Shown here piece by piece: positions 11,216 through 20,802 of a DNA stretch of 64,000 nucleotides. The notes beneath the pieces are model-generated. The model was not told where the DNA came from, made no database searches, and saw only the letters and a list, made by a program, of their open reading frames with translations. Source of the stretch: Roseibium album (GTDB lineage Bacteria; Pseudomonadota; Alphaproteobacteria; Rhizobiales; Stappiaceae); NCBI RefSeq assembly GCF_001404515.1, contig NZ_CXWE01000003.1:1-64000 (forward strand), read 5' to 3'. The number at the start of each line of letters is the position of its first letter. Position 1 is the first letter of the stretch. The position numbers were made by a program, and so were the translations under genes.

Positions 11216-11285
11216 CGCGCCCCCGTCTTGTTCCGCTTCAGGCAAACTTCGGTTCCGTTGAGGTCGGAGTCGCCCGCCGGTTAAA

Positions 11286-12536
11286 CTATCCGTCTAACCC
11301 GTATAGCGAATGGAGAGTCCGCACTGCAAGTTCTGCGTAAGCAGAATCAATCAGGACAGAGATTTTGATTTCAGATGTCGTGATCGCGCGGATGTTGATT
11401 CCCTTGGAAGCGAGCCCCCTGAAACACTGCGCAGCAACACCGGCATGGGAACGCATTCCGATGCCGATTACGGAAACCTTTACAACGTCGGTGGCACCTT
11501 CGACATTCTGGAAACCGATATCCTCGCGGTTGTCATGCAGTACCTTCTTCGCCCGCTCGAAATCACCTTCAGGTACCGTGAACGTGATGTCCGTGGTTTT
11601 GCCGTCCGGGGAGATGTTCTGAACAATCATGTCCACGTTGATGTGCGAATCGGCGAGCGGACCGAACACGGATTCGGCAACGCCCGGTTTGTCCGCAACG
11701 TCACGGAGAGAAATCTGGGCTTCGTCCTTGGCATAGGCGATGCCCGTGACTACCTGCTGTTCCACGAGTTCTTCCTCGTCGCAAATTAAAGTACCAATCG
11801 GAAGGCCGTCTTCGCCGGCCTGCGGAGCATCGGGATCGTCGAAACTGGATCTCACGAATGTCCTGACATTGTGCACCATCGCCATTTCGACGGAACGAAC
11901 CTGAAGAACTTTCGCTCCAAGCGACGCCATTTCCAGCATTTCCTCGAAAGAAACGCGCTCAAGTCGCTGCGCTCGCGGCACGATGCGCGGATCTGTCGTA
12001 TAGACCCCGTCCACGTCTGTATAGATATCACAGCGGTCCGCCTTGACTGCAGCGGCAATGGCAACCGCGCTCGTATCGGAACCGCCCCGGCCCAACGTGG
12101 CAATCCGGTTGTCCGGGGATATGCCCTGGAAACCGGCCAGCACCGCGACCTGCCCCTGCTCGAGCCTTTCGGTCAGGAAACTTCCATCGATTTCGCGAAT
12201 GCGCGCTGCACCATGGTTTTCATCCGTCTTGATCGGGACCTGCCAACCTTGCCAGGACCGGGCGTTTACGCCCATTTCCTGCAGCACGATTGCCAGAAGA
12301 CCGGACGTGACCTGCTCACCCGACGCAACGACTGCATCATATTCGCGCGCATCATGGAGCGGCGCGGCTTCGCGGCAGAATTCCACCAGCTTGTTGGTCT
12401 GTCCGGCCATGGCTGAAACCACCACCGCGACCTGGTGTCCGGCTTCCACTTCCCTTTTGACATGGCGGGCGACATTCCGGATGCGATCCAGATCAGCAAC
12501 CGAAGTTCCCCCAAATTTTAAAACCAGTCGGGCCAT
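11286..12536 (-). CDS. lysC: Aspartate kinase
   Basis: Phosphorylates aspartate in the first step toward lysine, threonine and methionine. The kinase domain begins with the signature VLKFGGTSVAD and contains GRGGSDTSAVA. The C-terminal third holds two ACT domains (GVAESVFGPLADSHINVDMI and VSVIGIGMRSHAGVAAQ), implying feedback control by amino acids. ATG at 12536 gives 416 residues, the usual monofunctional length. It is divergent from ubiG. Confidence 0.96.
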   Translation of the reverse strand: MARLVLKFGGTSVADLDRIRNVARHVKREVEAGHQVAVVVSAMAGQTNKLVEFCREAAPLHDAREYDAVVASGEQVTSGLLAIVLQEMGVNARSWQGWQVPIKTDENHGAARIREIDGSFLTERLEQGQVAVLAGFQGISPDNRIATLGRGGSDTSAVAIAAAVKADRCDIYTDVDGVYTTDPRIVPRAQRLERVSFEEMLEMASLGAKVLQVRSVEMAMVHNVRTFVRSSFDDPDAPQAGEDGLPIGTLICDEEELVEQQVVTGIAYAKDEAQISLRDVADKPGVAESVFGPLADSHINVDMIVQNISPDGKTTDITFTVPEGDFERAKKVLHDNREDIGFQNVEGATDVVKVSVIGIGMRSHAGVAAQCFRGLASKGINIRAITTSEIKISVLIDSAYAELAVRTLHSLYGLDG

Positions 12537-12738
12537 ACCACTCGTATTCTGTCTATCGTGTCGTGAAGCGCCGGGCGCTCCGGGTGGATCGGCGCACATG
12601 CATACAGGCGTTGATGCGTTGCTGCAACACCGCTTGTGCTGCGCTCACTTGACATATGGTCAAAGACACTGAACGACAGCTAAACAGTGACACACCGCAG
12701 GAGAAGCAGCAGGCTTCACCCGAAAAGAGGATCCTCCG

Positions 12739-13500
12739 ATGACAGGCAAGGCGCATCAGACGGCAGGTACGATCGACGAAGACGAGGTCGCCCGGTTTTC
12801 CGCAATGGCCAGCGAATGGTGGGATCCGACTGGAAAATTCAAGCCACTCCACAAGTTTAACCCGGTTCGCCTCGCCTATATCAAGCAGGAAGTCTGCAAG
12901 AAGTTCGGACGGGATCCGAAGGCGTCTGACGCCTTCAAGGGATTGCGATTTCTTGACATAGGCTGCGGCGGCGGTCTTTTGAGCGAGCCCATGGCGCGCC
13001 TGGGTGCTGAGGTTGTCGGCGCCGATCCATCCGAAACCAACATCAAAATCGCAACCCTGCATATGCGGGAGTCCGGTCTAAAGATCGACTACCGCGCGGA
13101 AACAGCCGAAGACCTTGCTGCCGCTGGCGAAACGTTCGACGTCGTCCTCAACATGGAAGTAGTCGAACATGTCGCGGACGTTCCGCTGTTTCTTGAATCA
13201 ACCGGCAACATGGTTCGCCCCGGTGGCTTGATGTTCGTTGCGACCATCAACCGCACACTCAAGGCTTATGCTCTGGCCATTGTGGGCGCGGAATATGTCC
13301 TTCGCTGGCTGCCGAAAGGCACGCACTCCTATGAAAAGCTGGTGAAACCGTCGGAAATCGAAGGCCCGCTTAATGCGGCTGGCCTCAGGATTATCGACCG
13401 ATCGGGCGTGAGCTACAACCCGGTGACCGATACCTGGGCCCGGTCCAGGGACATGGACGTCAACTATATGCTGCTGTCGGAAAAACCGGACGCAGCCTGA
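12739..13500 (+). CDS. ubiG: Ubiquinone biosynthesis O-methyltransferase
   Basis: SAM-dependent enzyme performing both O-methylations in ubiquinone synthesis. The Rossmann core shows the SAM motif [20 protein letters not shown] (about 75-95), the acidic GADPS and the post-I motif [11 protein letters not shown]. The N-terminal [17 protein letters not shown] block is diagnostic of UbiG. Length 253 is typical. A GAGGATCC-like ribosome binding site precedes the ATG. The stop overlaps the next start (TGATG). Confidence 0.95.
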   Translation: MTGKAHQTAGTIDEDEVARFSAMASEWWDPTGKFKPLHKFNPVRLAYIKQEVCKKFGRDPKASDAFKGLRFLDIGCGGGLLSEPMARLGAEVVGADPSETNIKIATLHMRESGLKIDYRAETAEDLAAAGETFDVVLNMEVVEHVADVPLFLESTGNMVRPGGLMFVATINRTLKAYALAIVGAEYVLRWLPKGTHSYEKLVKPSEIEGPLNAAGLRIIDRSGVSYNPVTDTWARSRDMDVNYMLLSEKPDAA

Positions 13501-14195
13501 TGAACGACCCGATCGTTTTCGTGCCGGGGCTCTTGTGCACGGAAGCGCTTTATGCACCCCAGATCGCCGCTTTCGCCGATCGTCCGATCCTGGTTGCGAA
13601 CACCCGCGAAGATGACAGTATCGCAGCGATTGCCGCGCGTCTTCTGGAGGAGGCTCCGAACCGTTTTTCCCTGATCGGCCTATCGATGGGCGGATATGTT
13701 GCGATGGAAATCCTGCGGACTGCACCGGGGCGGGTCAGCAGGGTCGCCTTGTTGAATACCTCCGCACATGCCGACAGCGAAGATCAAAAAAAGCGCCGTA
13801 GCGTGTCGATAAAGCTGGCAAGACAAAGGAGCTTTGCGAAGGTTCCGGATCTCTTTTACGCCGGTTTCGTCCATGAGAAGAACGACGACAATGAGCATCT
13901 GAAGTCGATCGTGACCGAGATGGCCCTTGAAACGGGACCGGAGGCTTTCGTCCACCAACAGACCGCGATCGCGAACAGGATCGATTCACGACCGTCTCTG
14001 TCTGCAATCCCCTGTCCTGCGCTGGTTCTTTCCGGCGATGGCGACCGGCTGATCCCGCCTGCGCTGTCCGTTGAAATACACCACCTCATACCGGGAAGTG
14101 AGTTGGCTATCGTCAATGACTGCGGTCATTTGTCCACCCTTGAAGAACCCGGCACCGTGACTGCAAAACTGAGGAATTTCCTGAACCGTCCGTGA
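13500..14195 (+). CDS. Alpha/beta hydrolase
   Basis: Small alpha/beta-hydrolase fold protein (231 residues). The nucleophile elbow is GLSMGG (Ser near residue 62), with a catalytic Asp in SGDGDRLIPP and His in DCGHLSTLEEP. The substrate is not deducible. It overlaps the ubiG stop by one base (TGATG), so translation is probably coupled; a role linked to quinone synthesis is only guilt by association. Confidence 0.85.
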   Translation: MNDPIVFVPGLLCTEALYAPQIAAFADRPILVANTREDDSIAAIAARLLEEAPNRFSLIGLSMGGYVAMEILRTAPGRVSRVALLNTSAHADSEDQKKRRSVSIKLARQRSFAKVPDLFYAGFVHEKNDDNEHLKSIVTEMALETGPEAFVHQQTAIANRIDSRPSLSAIPCPALVLSGDGDRLIPPALSVEIHHLIPGSELAIVNDCGHLSTLEEPGTVTAKLRNFLNRP

Positions 14196-14409
14196 CTTGC
14201 GCCGGGCCCTGTGCACGAACCGGAAAATCATTCGGAATTTCTTGATCCCTGTCAAAGATCTGCATTGCAGCAGGGCTAGAGTTACGGCAGGCTAGGTTGA
14301 AAAGCCCGGCAAGGACCGGGTGAAACCCTTGACGATGCCGCACCAACCCCGGCCTGGCGCTCACAGCCGGCCGAAAATGCATGACAGACGAACAAGCGGA
14401 GGATCTCTC

Positions 14410-14919
14410 ATGCCGACCAAACGCAATCCAAGTGCCTTCGAATTTCCGGCATTTCAGGTCGATTGGCCAATGCCGACTTTCTCCAACTGGGCATTCGCCC
14501 AACCCGAGGACCGGGTCGAGGACAAGACGGTTACCAGTCTCCAGAAAATGGGTACCACCATGTGGTCACATGCCGAGAAGGCATTCGACGATCACATGGA
14601 ATTTGTCAGCCATCGCCTCCATGAAGACTTCGAATGCGCCAAGTCCCTGAGCCAATGTGTTGCACCTGAACAGACAGTGGAAACCCTGCAGGCGTTTTAC
14701 TCGAAAATGGCGACTGAGTATCAGGAGCATTTCGAAAAGCAGGCAGCACTTTTCCGGAACAGTTATTCGGAAAACGCAGCCGCGGTCGAAGAACTCAATG
14801 AAACGGCGATGGAAAACGTCAGCGAGATGACAAGAGCTGCCGAAGAGAGTCTTCAGGCTACGAACTCGCCAGCCCCCAAAAAACGGCCCGGCAGGTCCGC
14901 CGCCAAAAAGGCTGAATGA
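14410..14919 (+). CDS. Phasin family protein
   Basis: Amphipathic, mostly helical 169-residue protein resembling phasins that coat polyhydroxyalkanoate granules. The central helix region covers about residues 35-145, and the Lys/Pro/Ala-rich tail (PAPKKRPGRSAAKKAE) is common in alphaproteobacterial phasins. The start is set by a GGAGG ribosome binding site just before ATG 14410; an earlier in-frame ATG at 14320 adds a non-family leader. No PHA synthase lies nearby. Confidence 0.72.
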   Translation: MPTKRNPSAFEFPAFQVDWPMPTFSNWAFAQPEDRVEDKTVTSLQKMGTTMWSHAEKAFDDHMEFVSHRLHEDFECAKSLSQCVAPEQTVETLQAFYSKMATEYQEHFEKQAALFRNSYSENAAAVEELNETAMENVSEMTRAAEESLQATNSPAPKKRPGRSAAKKAE

Positions 14920-14947
14920 GAACACGGTGACATCCGCTAACGTTCTC

Positions 14948-14983
14948 GCATCCCGGCTCTCAAACCTGAAGTGGCCGGGATGC
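14948..14983. terminator. Hairpin between convergent phasin and DUF1178 genes
   Basis: A perfect 10-bp inverted repeat (14948-14957 with 14974-14983) with a 16-nt loop lies in the 70-bp gap between convergent genes. It lacks a T-run, so its terminator role is inferred from position. Confidence 0.5.
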
Positions 14984-14991
14984 GCTGCCGA

Positions 14992-15522
14992 TCAGTTCTT
15001 GTCTTCGGGAAGCTCCGGCAACGGCAATACGGATATGCCTTCGTCAAGAAGCTCTGCAGCGTCCTTCGGAGTGGTTTGACCGTAAATGCTCCGTTCTTCC
15101 GCCTCACCGTAGTGCATCTTTCGGGCTTCGGACGCGAATTTCGCGCCGACATTCTCCGAATTCTCGATTATCTGGGTACGTACCTGACGCAGAGCCTCCA
15201 GGACTTCCTTCTGGCGCACGTCTCCAGGAAGCAATGCCGAAGGCTGCAATGCGGTATCGGCTGGTGCCGCCGCAACAGATTTTACCGGTTTGGTAGCCTC
15301 GGAAGCCGCTGAGACGCTTTCTGCATCGCGAACCGGAAGCCGCGCTTCCTTTTTGCGGGAAGTTGACACCGCAGGAGCCATGAGCCCCTTTTCGACATTC
15401 ACCGACCCGCAGACCGGACACGCAACGAGCTTGCGGCCGCGCTGGGATTCAAAATCGTCGGAATTCCGGAACCAGCCCTCAAAACCATGTTTGGCTTCGC
15501 AAACAAGCGTGTATTTGATCAA
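14992..15522 (-). CDS. DUF1178 family protein, TTG start
   Basis: Conserved proteobacterial protein of unknown function. The N-terminus has the family pattern (MIKYTLVCEAKHGFEGWF) followed by a CPVCGS knuckle, and Cys8 may add a metal ligand. The second half is a variable linker then a conserved C-terminal block (EVLEALRQVRTQI, ARKMHYGEAEERSIYGQ). The start codon is TTG at 15520-15522 and overlaps the TGA of the upstream hydrolase gene (TTGA), so translation is probably coupled. Confidence 0.85.
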   Translation of the reverse strand: MIKYTLVCEAKHGFEGWFRNSDDFESQRGRKLVACPVCGSVNVEKGLMAPAVSTSRKKEARLPVRDAESVSAASEATKPVKSVAAAPADTALQPSALLPGDVRQKEVLEALRQVRTQIIENSENVGAKFASEARKMHYGEAEERSIYGQTTPKDAAELLDEGISVLPLPELPEDKN

Positions 15523-16373
15523 GCCGGTTCCTCCTTCAGGCTCTCGGTGACATGACAGACAAATTCGCGTTCGTTTGCGATAGCCGGAATGCGGGCGCGT
15601 GCCTTTTCAACGGCAGTCGTATCGATCTCGGCAAGAACAAATCCCGGTTCGTCACTATCCAGTTCCGCGATCACGTTTCCCCAGGGATCGACAACGATAC
15701 TGTGCCCGAATGTCTCGCGCCCGTCTTCATGAAGGCCGCCCTGTGCCGCCGACACGACAAAAGCACCGTTTTCGATCGCTCGGGCGCGCTGTAGCACATG
15801 CCAATGGGCCTTGCCAGTCTGCCGGGTAAACGCAGCCGGAGCTGTCAGGATTTCAGCGCCGGCGCGCGATTGCGAGCGGAAAATCGCCGGAAAGCGGATA
15901 TCATAGCATATCGCCAGCCCAAGCCTGGCAAAGGGCAGGTCTGCAACAATTGCCTGATTTCCGGCTTCGTAAGTCGACGATTCACGCCAACTCTCGCCGT
16001 TGTCCAGATCCACGTCGAACATATGGATCTTGTCGTAGGTCGCAAGGATGCCGCCGTCCGGGGCAATCAGAAAGCCGCGATTGGCAGCCTTGCCGGATTC
16101 GGTCAGAACCGCAAGAGATCCGACATGCACGAACAGACCGAGTTCAAGCGCCAACCGGCAAGCGGTCTGCAGGAAAAAATCCTGCTCGGGAACGGAGATC
16201 CGCTCCAGCAGCTCTTCACGCCGCTTCACCAGCAGGTTGGACATCTCGGGAGTCTGTACGTAGGTAGCGCCTTCTCTGGCCGCCGCCCGGATCAGTTGCT
16301 CCGCCTGATCGGTGTTGTCCGTCAGGCTCTTTGAGCTACGAAGCTGAATGCATGCTGCAGTGAAGGTGGCCAT
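15519..16373 (-). CDS. Carbon-nitrogen hydrolase family protein (Nit/omega-amidase type)
   Basis: Nitrilase-superfamily amidohydrolase with the Glu-Lys-Cys triad visible in QTPEMS, YDKIHMFDVD and AICYDIRFP. Size (284) and motif spacing fit the Nit1/Nit2 branch, whose members hydrolyse deaminated glutathione or alpha-keto-glutaramate. That branch assignment is inferred. It forms a cluster with glutaredoxin and DUF1178, which agrees with a glutathione-related clean-up role. Confidence 0.88.
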   Translation of the reverse strand: MATFTAACIQLRSSKSLTDNTDQAEQLIRAAAREGATYVQTPEMSNLLVKRREELLERISVPEQDFFLQTACRLALELGLFVHVGSLAVLTESGKAANRGFLIAPDGGILATYDKIHMFDVDLDNGESWRESSTYEAGNQAIVADLPFARLGLAICYDIRFPAIFRSQSRAGAEILTAPAAFTRQTGKAHWHVLQRARAIENGAFVVSAAQGGLHEDGRETFGHSIVVDPWGNVIAELDSDEPGFVLAEIDTTAVEKARARIPAIANEREFVCHVTESLKEEPA

Positions 16374-16422
16374 TCGATCGCCTTGTGCTCCGGCACAATT
16401 AAGGTGTTTGGCGCCTACTTAA

Positions 16423-16680
16423 TCAGGATGCCAGCAAGGCGTCCAGTTTACCCGCGCGTTCCAGATCGTGCAGATCGTCGCAACCGCCGACATGTGTCTG
16501 TCCGACAAAAATCTGCGGGAAGGTTGAATGCCCATTGGCCTTTTGAACCATTTGCTTGCGCAGCCCGCCGTCAAAGGTCGCATCGTATTCCTTGTAGGCA
16601 ACGCCCTTCTTGTCGAGAAGGCGTTTCGCGGCAGTGCAAAAGCCGCATAACTGCCTTGTGTAGATTTCCACCGTGGCCAT
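16423..16680 (-). CDS. grxC: Glutaredoxin 3
   Basis: Small thiol-disulfide oxidoreductase (85 residues) using glutathione. The redox motif is CGFC, a variant of the common CPYC. The cis-proline segment TFPQIFVG and the glutathione-binding GGCDDL are present. It lies between comF and the C-N hydrolase on the same strand, an arrangement common in alphaproteobacteria. Confidence 0.94.
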   Translation of the reverse strand: MATVEIYTRQLCGFCTAAKRLLDKKGVAYKEYDATFDGGLRKQMVQKANGHSTFPQIFVGQTHVGGCDDLHDLERAGKLDALLAS

Positions 16681-16789
16681 GTTTTCGTTCCTTTCACCCG
16701 ACCTTTTCGCCGTCTGTTACAGCGGCAACTTTCAAAGTCGGGCGTTATATGCGTTCAGCTGAACGAAACACAAGGCGGAAAAGAGCCGC

Positions 16790-17596
16790 TCATGGCACCA
16801 CCATCCCGTCCCCATTGTTTCGGGAAGGGTCTGCCAACGCAAATGTGAGCACGTCGACAGATGATGCGCCTGCTGCCAGCAAGGTTTTTGTACATGCGGC
16901 AATCGTCGATCCCGTCGTGATCACATCGTCAATCAAAACAACGTGACGGCCGTTGAACTGACCGGCGCGGTTCTTGTCGAATGTGAAGGCAGACCGAACG
17001 TTCTTGTGACGCTCTTTGGCCGACAACCCGACTTGCCTTCGTGTCCGCTTCGAACGCCGTAGCAGATCAGGTTCGTAGTCCCCACCACACTCTTTCGCAA
17101 TGACTTGCGCCAGTGCGGCAGACTGGTTGAACCGCCGGGACAGCAGTCGGCTCCAATGCAGGGGGACTGGTACAATAACGCTGTCGGTTCTCAGAAATTC
17201 TCGTCCCGCGCCGTTCATCCATCTTCCCATCGGCCTGGCGAGTTCCCGCCGGCCTGCGAACTTGAATGCCAGTATGAGATTTTGAGCAGACCCTTCATAA
17301 AAGGCAACTGATCTCAGGCGTTCGAAGTCAGGCGGCGACGCAATGGCACGCGGGCTCCAGGCCTGCTCGCCCAGATCGAAGGAAAAGGGAGTGCCCAACC
17401 GATAGCAGACCGGTTTCTCGATAAACGGCATGCCGTGCCAGCAAACAGGGCACAATCCGTCTTCAGATCCGACCCTGGTATCACAACACAAACAGCGAAG
17501 CGGCAGCAGGGCATTCAATGTAACCCTTTGAACACCATGAGAAAAGCTTGTCAATTTTTCGCGTATCGGAATCAAGTGCTTAATCTCTGAATGCAA
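16790..17596 (-). CDS. comF: ComF family phosphoribosyltransferase-like protein
   Basis: Homologue of the DNA-uptake protein ComF. An N-terminal zinc-finger region with paired CxxC motifs (RCLCCD, LCPVCW) precedes a phosphoribosyltransferase fold whose PRPP-binding loop is VVLIDDVITTGST (about 215-227). Length 268 is typical. In non-competent bacteria the exact role is unclear. It is first of a minus-strand run with grxC and the C-N hydrolase and divergent from the methyltransferase gene. Confidence 0.9.
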   Translation of the reverse strand: MHSEIKHLIPIREKLTSFSHGVQRVTLNALLPLRCLCCDTRVGSEDGLCPVCWHGMPFIEKPVCYRLGTPFSFDLGEQAWSPRAIASPPDFERLRSVAFYEGSAQNLILAFKFAGRRELARPMGRWMNGAGREFLRTDSVIVPVPLHWSRLLSRRFNQSAALAQVIAKECGGDYEPDLLRRSKRTRRQVGLSAKERHKNVRSAFTFDKNRAGQFNGRHVVLIDDVITTGSTIAACTKTLLAAGASSVDVLTFALADPSRNNGDGMVVP

Positions 17597-17664
17597 AACT
17601 GCGCAAACAGCAACCTATAAGTGTTGCGCAGTGATTTAAACCCCGAATCGCAATTGAAATGGCT

Positions 17665-17693
17665 TTGACCTGCCTTGGCGGATATCTTATGTG
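17665..17693 (+). promoter_or_regulatory. Possible sigma-70-type promoter for the methyltransferase gene
   Basis: TTGACC at 17665-17670 and TATGTG at 17688-17693 are separated by 17 bases, 35 bp before the GTG start. Reasonable fit, not tested. Confidence 0.4.
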
Positions 17694-17727
17694 AGCGCCC
17701 AACGCATGATTACCGTCAGGAATTCAC

Positions 17728-18615
17728 GTGACCACGCAGCATGACCTGTTTGACCGCAACCTCTACGCAACCAGGCGCCACCGGGCATTGCGGGTGGGCA
17801 GCGCGGAAGCGGACTTTCTGCTGGCCGAGGTCGCGAATGACCTGGAAGACAGGCTCCACATTGTAAACCGGTCATTCTCCACGGCGCTCGACCTCGGCGG
17901 CCACACAGGCCTCGTGTCCCGGGCAATCGGCAATACCGGCAAGGCGGAAAGAACTCTCAGGGCCGATCTTTTTGTCGCCGACCCGCGGTTGCCGGCGCCG
18001 GACTTTATTTTGGACGACGCCCTGCTTCCCCTGAAGGATCAGTCAATCGACCTCATCGTCTCGGCACTGAACCTTCATACCGTCAACGACCTTCCGGGGA
18101 GTCTGGTTCAAATCCGCCGCGCGCTCGTTCCGGACGGACTGTTCCTGGCGGTTCTGCCGGGAGCAGGAACTTTGACGGAACTGCGCGACAGCCTGACAAG
18201 AGCTGAACTCGAAGTCACGGGTGGAGCAGCCGCCCGTGTCCTTCCTTTTGCGGACACTCGCGATCTGGGCAGTCTGCTGCAGAGAGCAGGCTTTGCATTG
18301 CCGGTGACTGACAACGACAACGTCACTGTGCGATACGACAACATGTTTGGGCTGTTGCGTGACTTGCGCAGCATGGGAGCCACTTCCGTATTGAAAGAAA
18401 GCGCCAGGGTCCCCTTGTCCCGCAAGACTGTTTACCGCGCAGCTGAATTATATGCGCAAAACCATGCCGACAACGACGGCAGGATTCGTGCAACATTTTC
18501 ACTGGTAACCCTGTCCGCATGGGCCCCACACGACAGTCAGCAAAAACCGCTGCGTCCTGGATCGGCTAAAACGAGACTGGCCTCTGCATTAGGAGTGCGG
18601 GAGCAAAAGATTTGA
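17728..18615 (+). CDS. SAM-dependent methyltransferase, NDUFAF5/BioC-like
   Basis: Predicted class I methyltransferase. The N-terminus (HDLFDRNLYATRRHRA) matches alphaproteobacterial relatives of mitochondrial NDUFAF5, which hydroxylates an arginine of complex I. It is also distantly similar to BioC. SAM-binding residues are in ALDLGGHTGLVSRA, followed by LIVSALNLHTVNDLPG. The start is GTG at 17728. Which of the two roles applies cannot be told from sequence alone; the NDUFAF5 reading is favoured by the N-terminal block. Confidence 0.8.
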   Translation: MTTQHDLFDRNLYATRRHRALRVGSAEADFLLAEVANDLEDRLHIVNRSFSTALDLGGHTGLVSRAIGNTGKAERTLRADLFVADPRLPAPDFILDDALLPLKDQSIDLIVSALNLHTVNDLPGSLVQIRRALVPDGLFLAVLPGAGTLTELRDSLTRAELEVTGGAAARVLPFADTRDLGSLLQRAGFALPVTDNDNVTVRYDNMFGLLRDLRSMGATSVLKESARVPLSRKTVYRAAELYAQNHADNDGRIRATFSLVTLSAWAPHDSQQKPLRPGSAKTRLASALGVREQKI

Positions 18616-18666
18616 AGCTCGAAAAAACACGAGTTGAAAATACTGATTGATAATACCGGGCACCGA

Positions 18667-18870
18667 CTACGGCGTCGTTTTTGTCGAATTGTTCAGCGTC
18701 GTTGCAATGGTGCCGAAAACATCATCGCGCATCGTTGTTCCGATCGGCCCCAGACCGAGAATGAAAATCGTCCCCAGAAGCGCGACAATCATTCCATATT
18801 CGATCGAGGTAGCCCCGCTCTCGTCAGCCAAGAACCGGGTCGCCAGTTTTTTGACTGAATTCTTTCTCAT
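18667..18870 (-). CDS. Flp family type IVb pilin, orphan
   Basis: Small pilin subunit of 67 residues from ATG 18870 (a GTG at 18894 would give 75). The signature DESGATSIEYGMIVALLGT contains the prepilin-processing Glu-Tyr pair at the start of the hydrophobic helix used for Tad/Flp pilus assembly. No cpa/tad genes are in the window, so it is an orphan pilin or an extra copy. Confidence 0.85.
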   Translation of the reverse strand: MRKNSVKKLATRFLADESGATSIEYGMIVALLGTIFILGLGPIGTTMRDDVFGTIATTLNNSTKTTP

Positions 18871-18925
18871 CAAATAATTTTCCAATTCAATCACTCCCGC
18901 CCGACTGGGACTTTGCCTTGCTGCC

Positions 18926-19327
18926 TTAAACCGCGTCGATCAGGTGCGGAATGAGAGGTTCGTCTGCCGCCGGCATCGGATAGTCTCTCAATCTGACTGC
19001 GCGTACCCACTTCAGAGACTGGTTTTCCTTACCCTGAGGAACTCCATCCCATCTGCGGCTAATGTAAAGTGGCATGAGCAAATGAAAATCTTCATAAGTG
19101 TGACTTGCGAATGTCAGAGGTGCCAAACACGCTTCGTTAACCTCGATACCGAGTTCTTCACCAAGTTCCCGAATCAGCGTTTCTTCAGGCCGCTCACCCG
19201 CTTCGACCTTGCCACCGGGAAATTCCCACAATCCGGCCATGGATTTGCCTTCAGGACGCTGCGCCAGCAATATCCGCCCATCCACGTCGACAAGCGCGCA
19301 GGCTGCAACAAGCACTATTTTTGTCAT
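18926..19327 (-). CDS. mutT: NUDIX hydrolase, MutT-like (8-oxo-dGTP diphosphatase)
   Basis: Sanitises oxidised nucleotides such as 8-oxo-dGTP. The 133-residue protein has a canonical Nudix box, from GGKVEAGE through RELGEELGI. Its length and its position downstream of argJ on the same strand are typical for alphaproteobacterial mutT. Confidence 0.9.
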   Translation of the reverse strand: MTKIVLVAACALVDVDGRILLAQRPEGKSMAGLWEFPGGKVEAGERPEETLIRELGEELGIEVNEACLAPLTFASHTYEDFHLLMPLYISRRWDGVPQGKENQSLKWVRAVRLRDYPMPAADEPLIPHLIDAV

Positions 19328-19410
19328 TAAATTCGTTCCAGTTTCGAACCGGCGGAAAAGGGCTTGTTAATCATCTTCGCCATTGCGCTGTAACAAATAC
19401 CTATTTTCAA

Positions 19411-20652
19411 TCAGCTGCGGTAATCGCCATTGATCGCGACGTATTCCTTTGTCAGGTCACACGTCCAGACAGTCGAATGGCCATCTCCAAGTCCAAGGTC
19501 CACGCGAATGATGATGTTTTCTTCTTTCATGACGGCTGACGCGGCATCTTCGCTGTAATCCGGATCCCGCTCACCCTCCACGGCAACCCGCACGTCGCCG
19601 AACCAGATGGCAAGCCGGTCCCGGTCAGCCGGTTCTCCGGCCTTGCCGACAGCCATGACAATTCGTCCCCAGTTAGCGTCTTCACCTGCGACGGCGGTTT
19701 TGACGAGCGGCGAATTGGCGATTGAGAGGGCTATCTTTCTGGCTGATTCATCGCTTTCGGCGCGTTCGACGCTGATTTCAACGAACTTCCGCGCGCCTTC
19801 ACCATCACGCACGATCTGGTGAGCAAGGTCCTGCATGACGTCGCGAAGCGCTGCACGCAGCACTTCGGTCCTGGGATCATCCAGCGACGAGACCGGCTCA
19901 ACGCCACGCCCGCGCGCGCTGCCAGTTGCGAACAACAGAACCGTATCCGATGTGGAGGTGTCGCTGTCGACCGTTATCGCATTGAAACTGCTGCCGGTTT
20001 CAACACTCAGAATGTCCTGCAGTACGTTGTTCGAAATTGCCGCATCGGTAAAGATGAAGGACAGCATGGTCGCCATGTCGGGAGCAATCATTCCTGCCCC
20101 CTTGGCAATCCCGTTGATGGTGACGGTTTCGCCATCCAGGTCGATACTGCTAGTGGCCAGTTTGGGGTAGGTATCGGTCGTCATGATGGCCTTGGCTGCG
20201 TCAAGCCAGGCCTGGCCATCTTGCCCAAACGTCAGGTCATCCACCACATGCGCGAATTTTTCTGCCGGAAGCGGCTCTCCTATCACGCCGGTCGACGCAA
20301 GAAATATCCCGTCTGTCGGACAGTCCAAAGCCCGGGATACAATATCGGCCGAAAGCTCCACAGCCGCCTTGCCTTTCTTTCCGGTAAAGGCATTCGCATT
20401 CCCGGAATTCACAAGAAGGGCGCATGCGTTTCCGCCATCGAGCCGATCCCTGCACCAGTCTACAGGCGCTGAAGTGCATCTGGACTTTGTGAACACACCC
20501 GCAACGGTCGTTCCTGCAGCAAGGGTTGCGAGCAAAACATCGGTTCGGTCCGCATATTTGAGACCGGCTGCGGCTGTTGCGAATTGCACGCCCTGAATCT
20601 CAGGCATGTCGGGATAGGATTTTGGCGCAAGTGGCGAAACGGTCGTCGACAT
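19411..20652 (-). CDS. argJ: Bifunctional glutamate N-acetyltransferase / amino-acid N-acetyltransferase
   Basis: Recycles the acetyl group from N-acetylornithine to glutamate and can also acetylate from acetyl-CoA in arginine synthesis. It is an Ntn-type precursor cleaved into two chains; the self-cleavage site is in [15 protein letters not shown], with the nucleophilic Thr at residue 195. ATG 20652 gives 413 residues, the usual size, and the longer frame to 20784 overlaps the upstream terminator. ArgJ lies behind the parvulin gene but is separated from it by that terminator, so it should have its own promoter. Confidence 0.95.
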   Translation of the reverse strand: MSTTVSPLAPKSYPDMPEIQGVQFATAAAGLKYADRTDVLLATLAAGTTVAGVFTKSRCTSAPVDWCRDRLDGGNACALLVNSGNANAFTGKKGKAAVELSADIVSRALDCPTDGIFLASTGVIGEPLPAEKFAHVVDDLTFGQDGQAWLDAAKAIMTTDTYPKLATSSIDLDGETVTINGIAKGAGMIAPDMATMLSFIFTDAAISNNVLQDILSVETGSSFNAITVDSDTSTSDTVLLFATGSARGRGVEPVSSLDDPRTEVLRAALRDVMQDLAHQIVRDGEGARKFVEISVERAESDESARKIALSIANSPLVKTAVAGEDANWGRIVMAVGKAGEPADRDRLAIWFGDVRVAVEGERDPDYSEDAASAVMKEENIIIRVDLGLGDGHSTVWTCDLTKEYVAINGDYRS

Positions 20653-20750
20653 GACAGCTGTCCTGATGAATTGTACTTTTCCGCTGTGATTAGAGAGCAC
20701 CATTGGCAAGCGCAAGTTTTTTCGGACATGCAATACAGAAGCTCTGCCAT

Positions 20751-20780
20751 CAAAAAACCCGGCGGAAACATCCGCCGGGT
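20751..20780 (-). terminator. Rho-independent terminator after the parvulin gene
   Basis: A perfect 10-bp stem (20757-20766 with 20771-20780) and tetraloop are followed on the minus strand by six T residues. It separates the parvulin gene from argJ. Confidence 0.88.
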
Positions 20781-20802
20781 CCAAGGCACTCCATCGGAAG
20801 CA

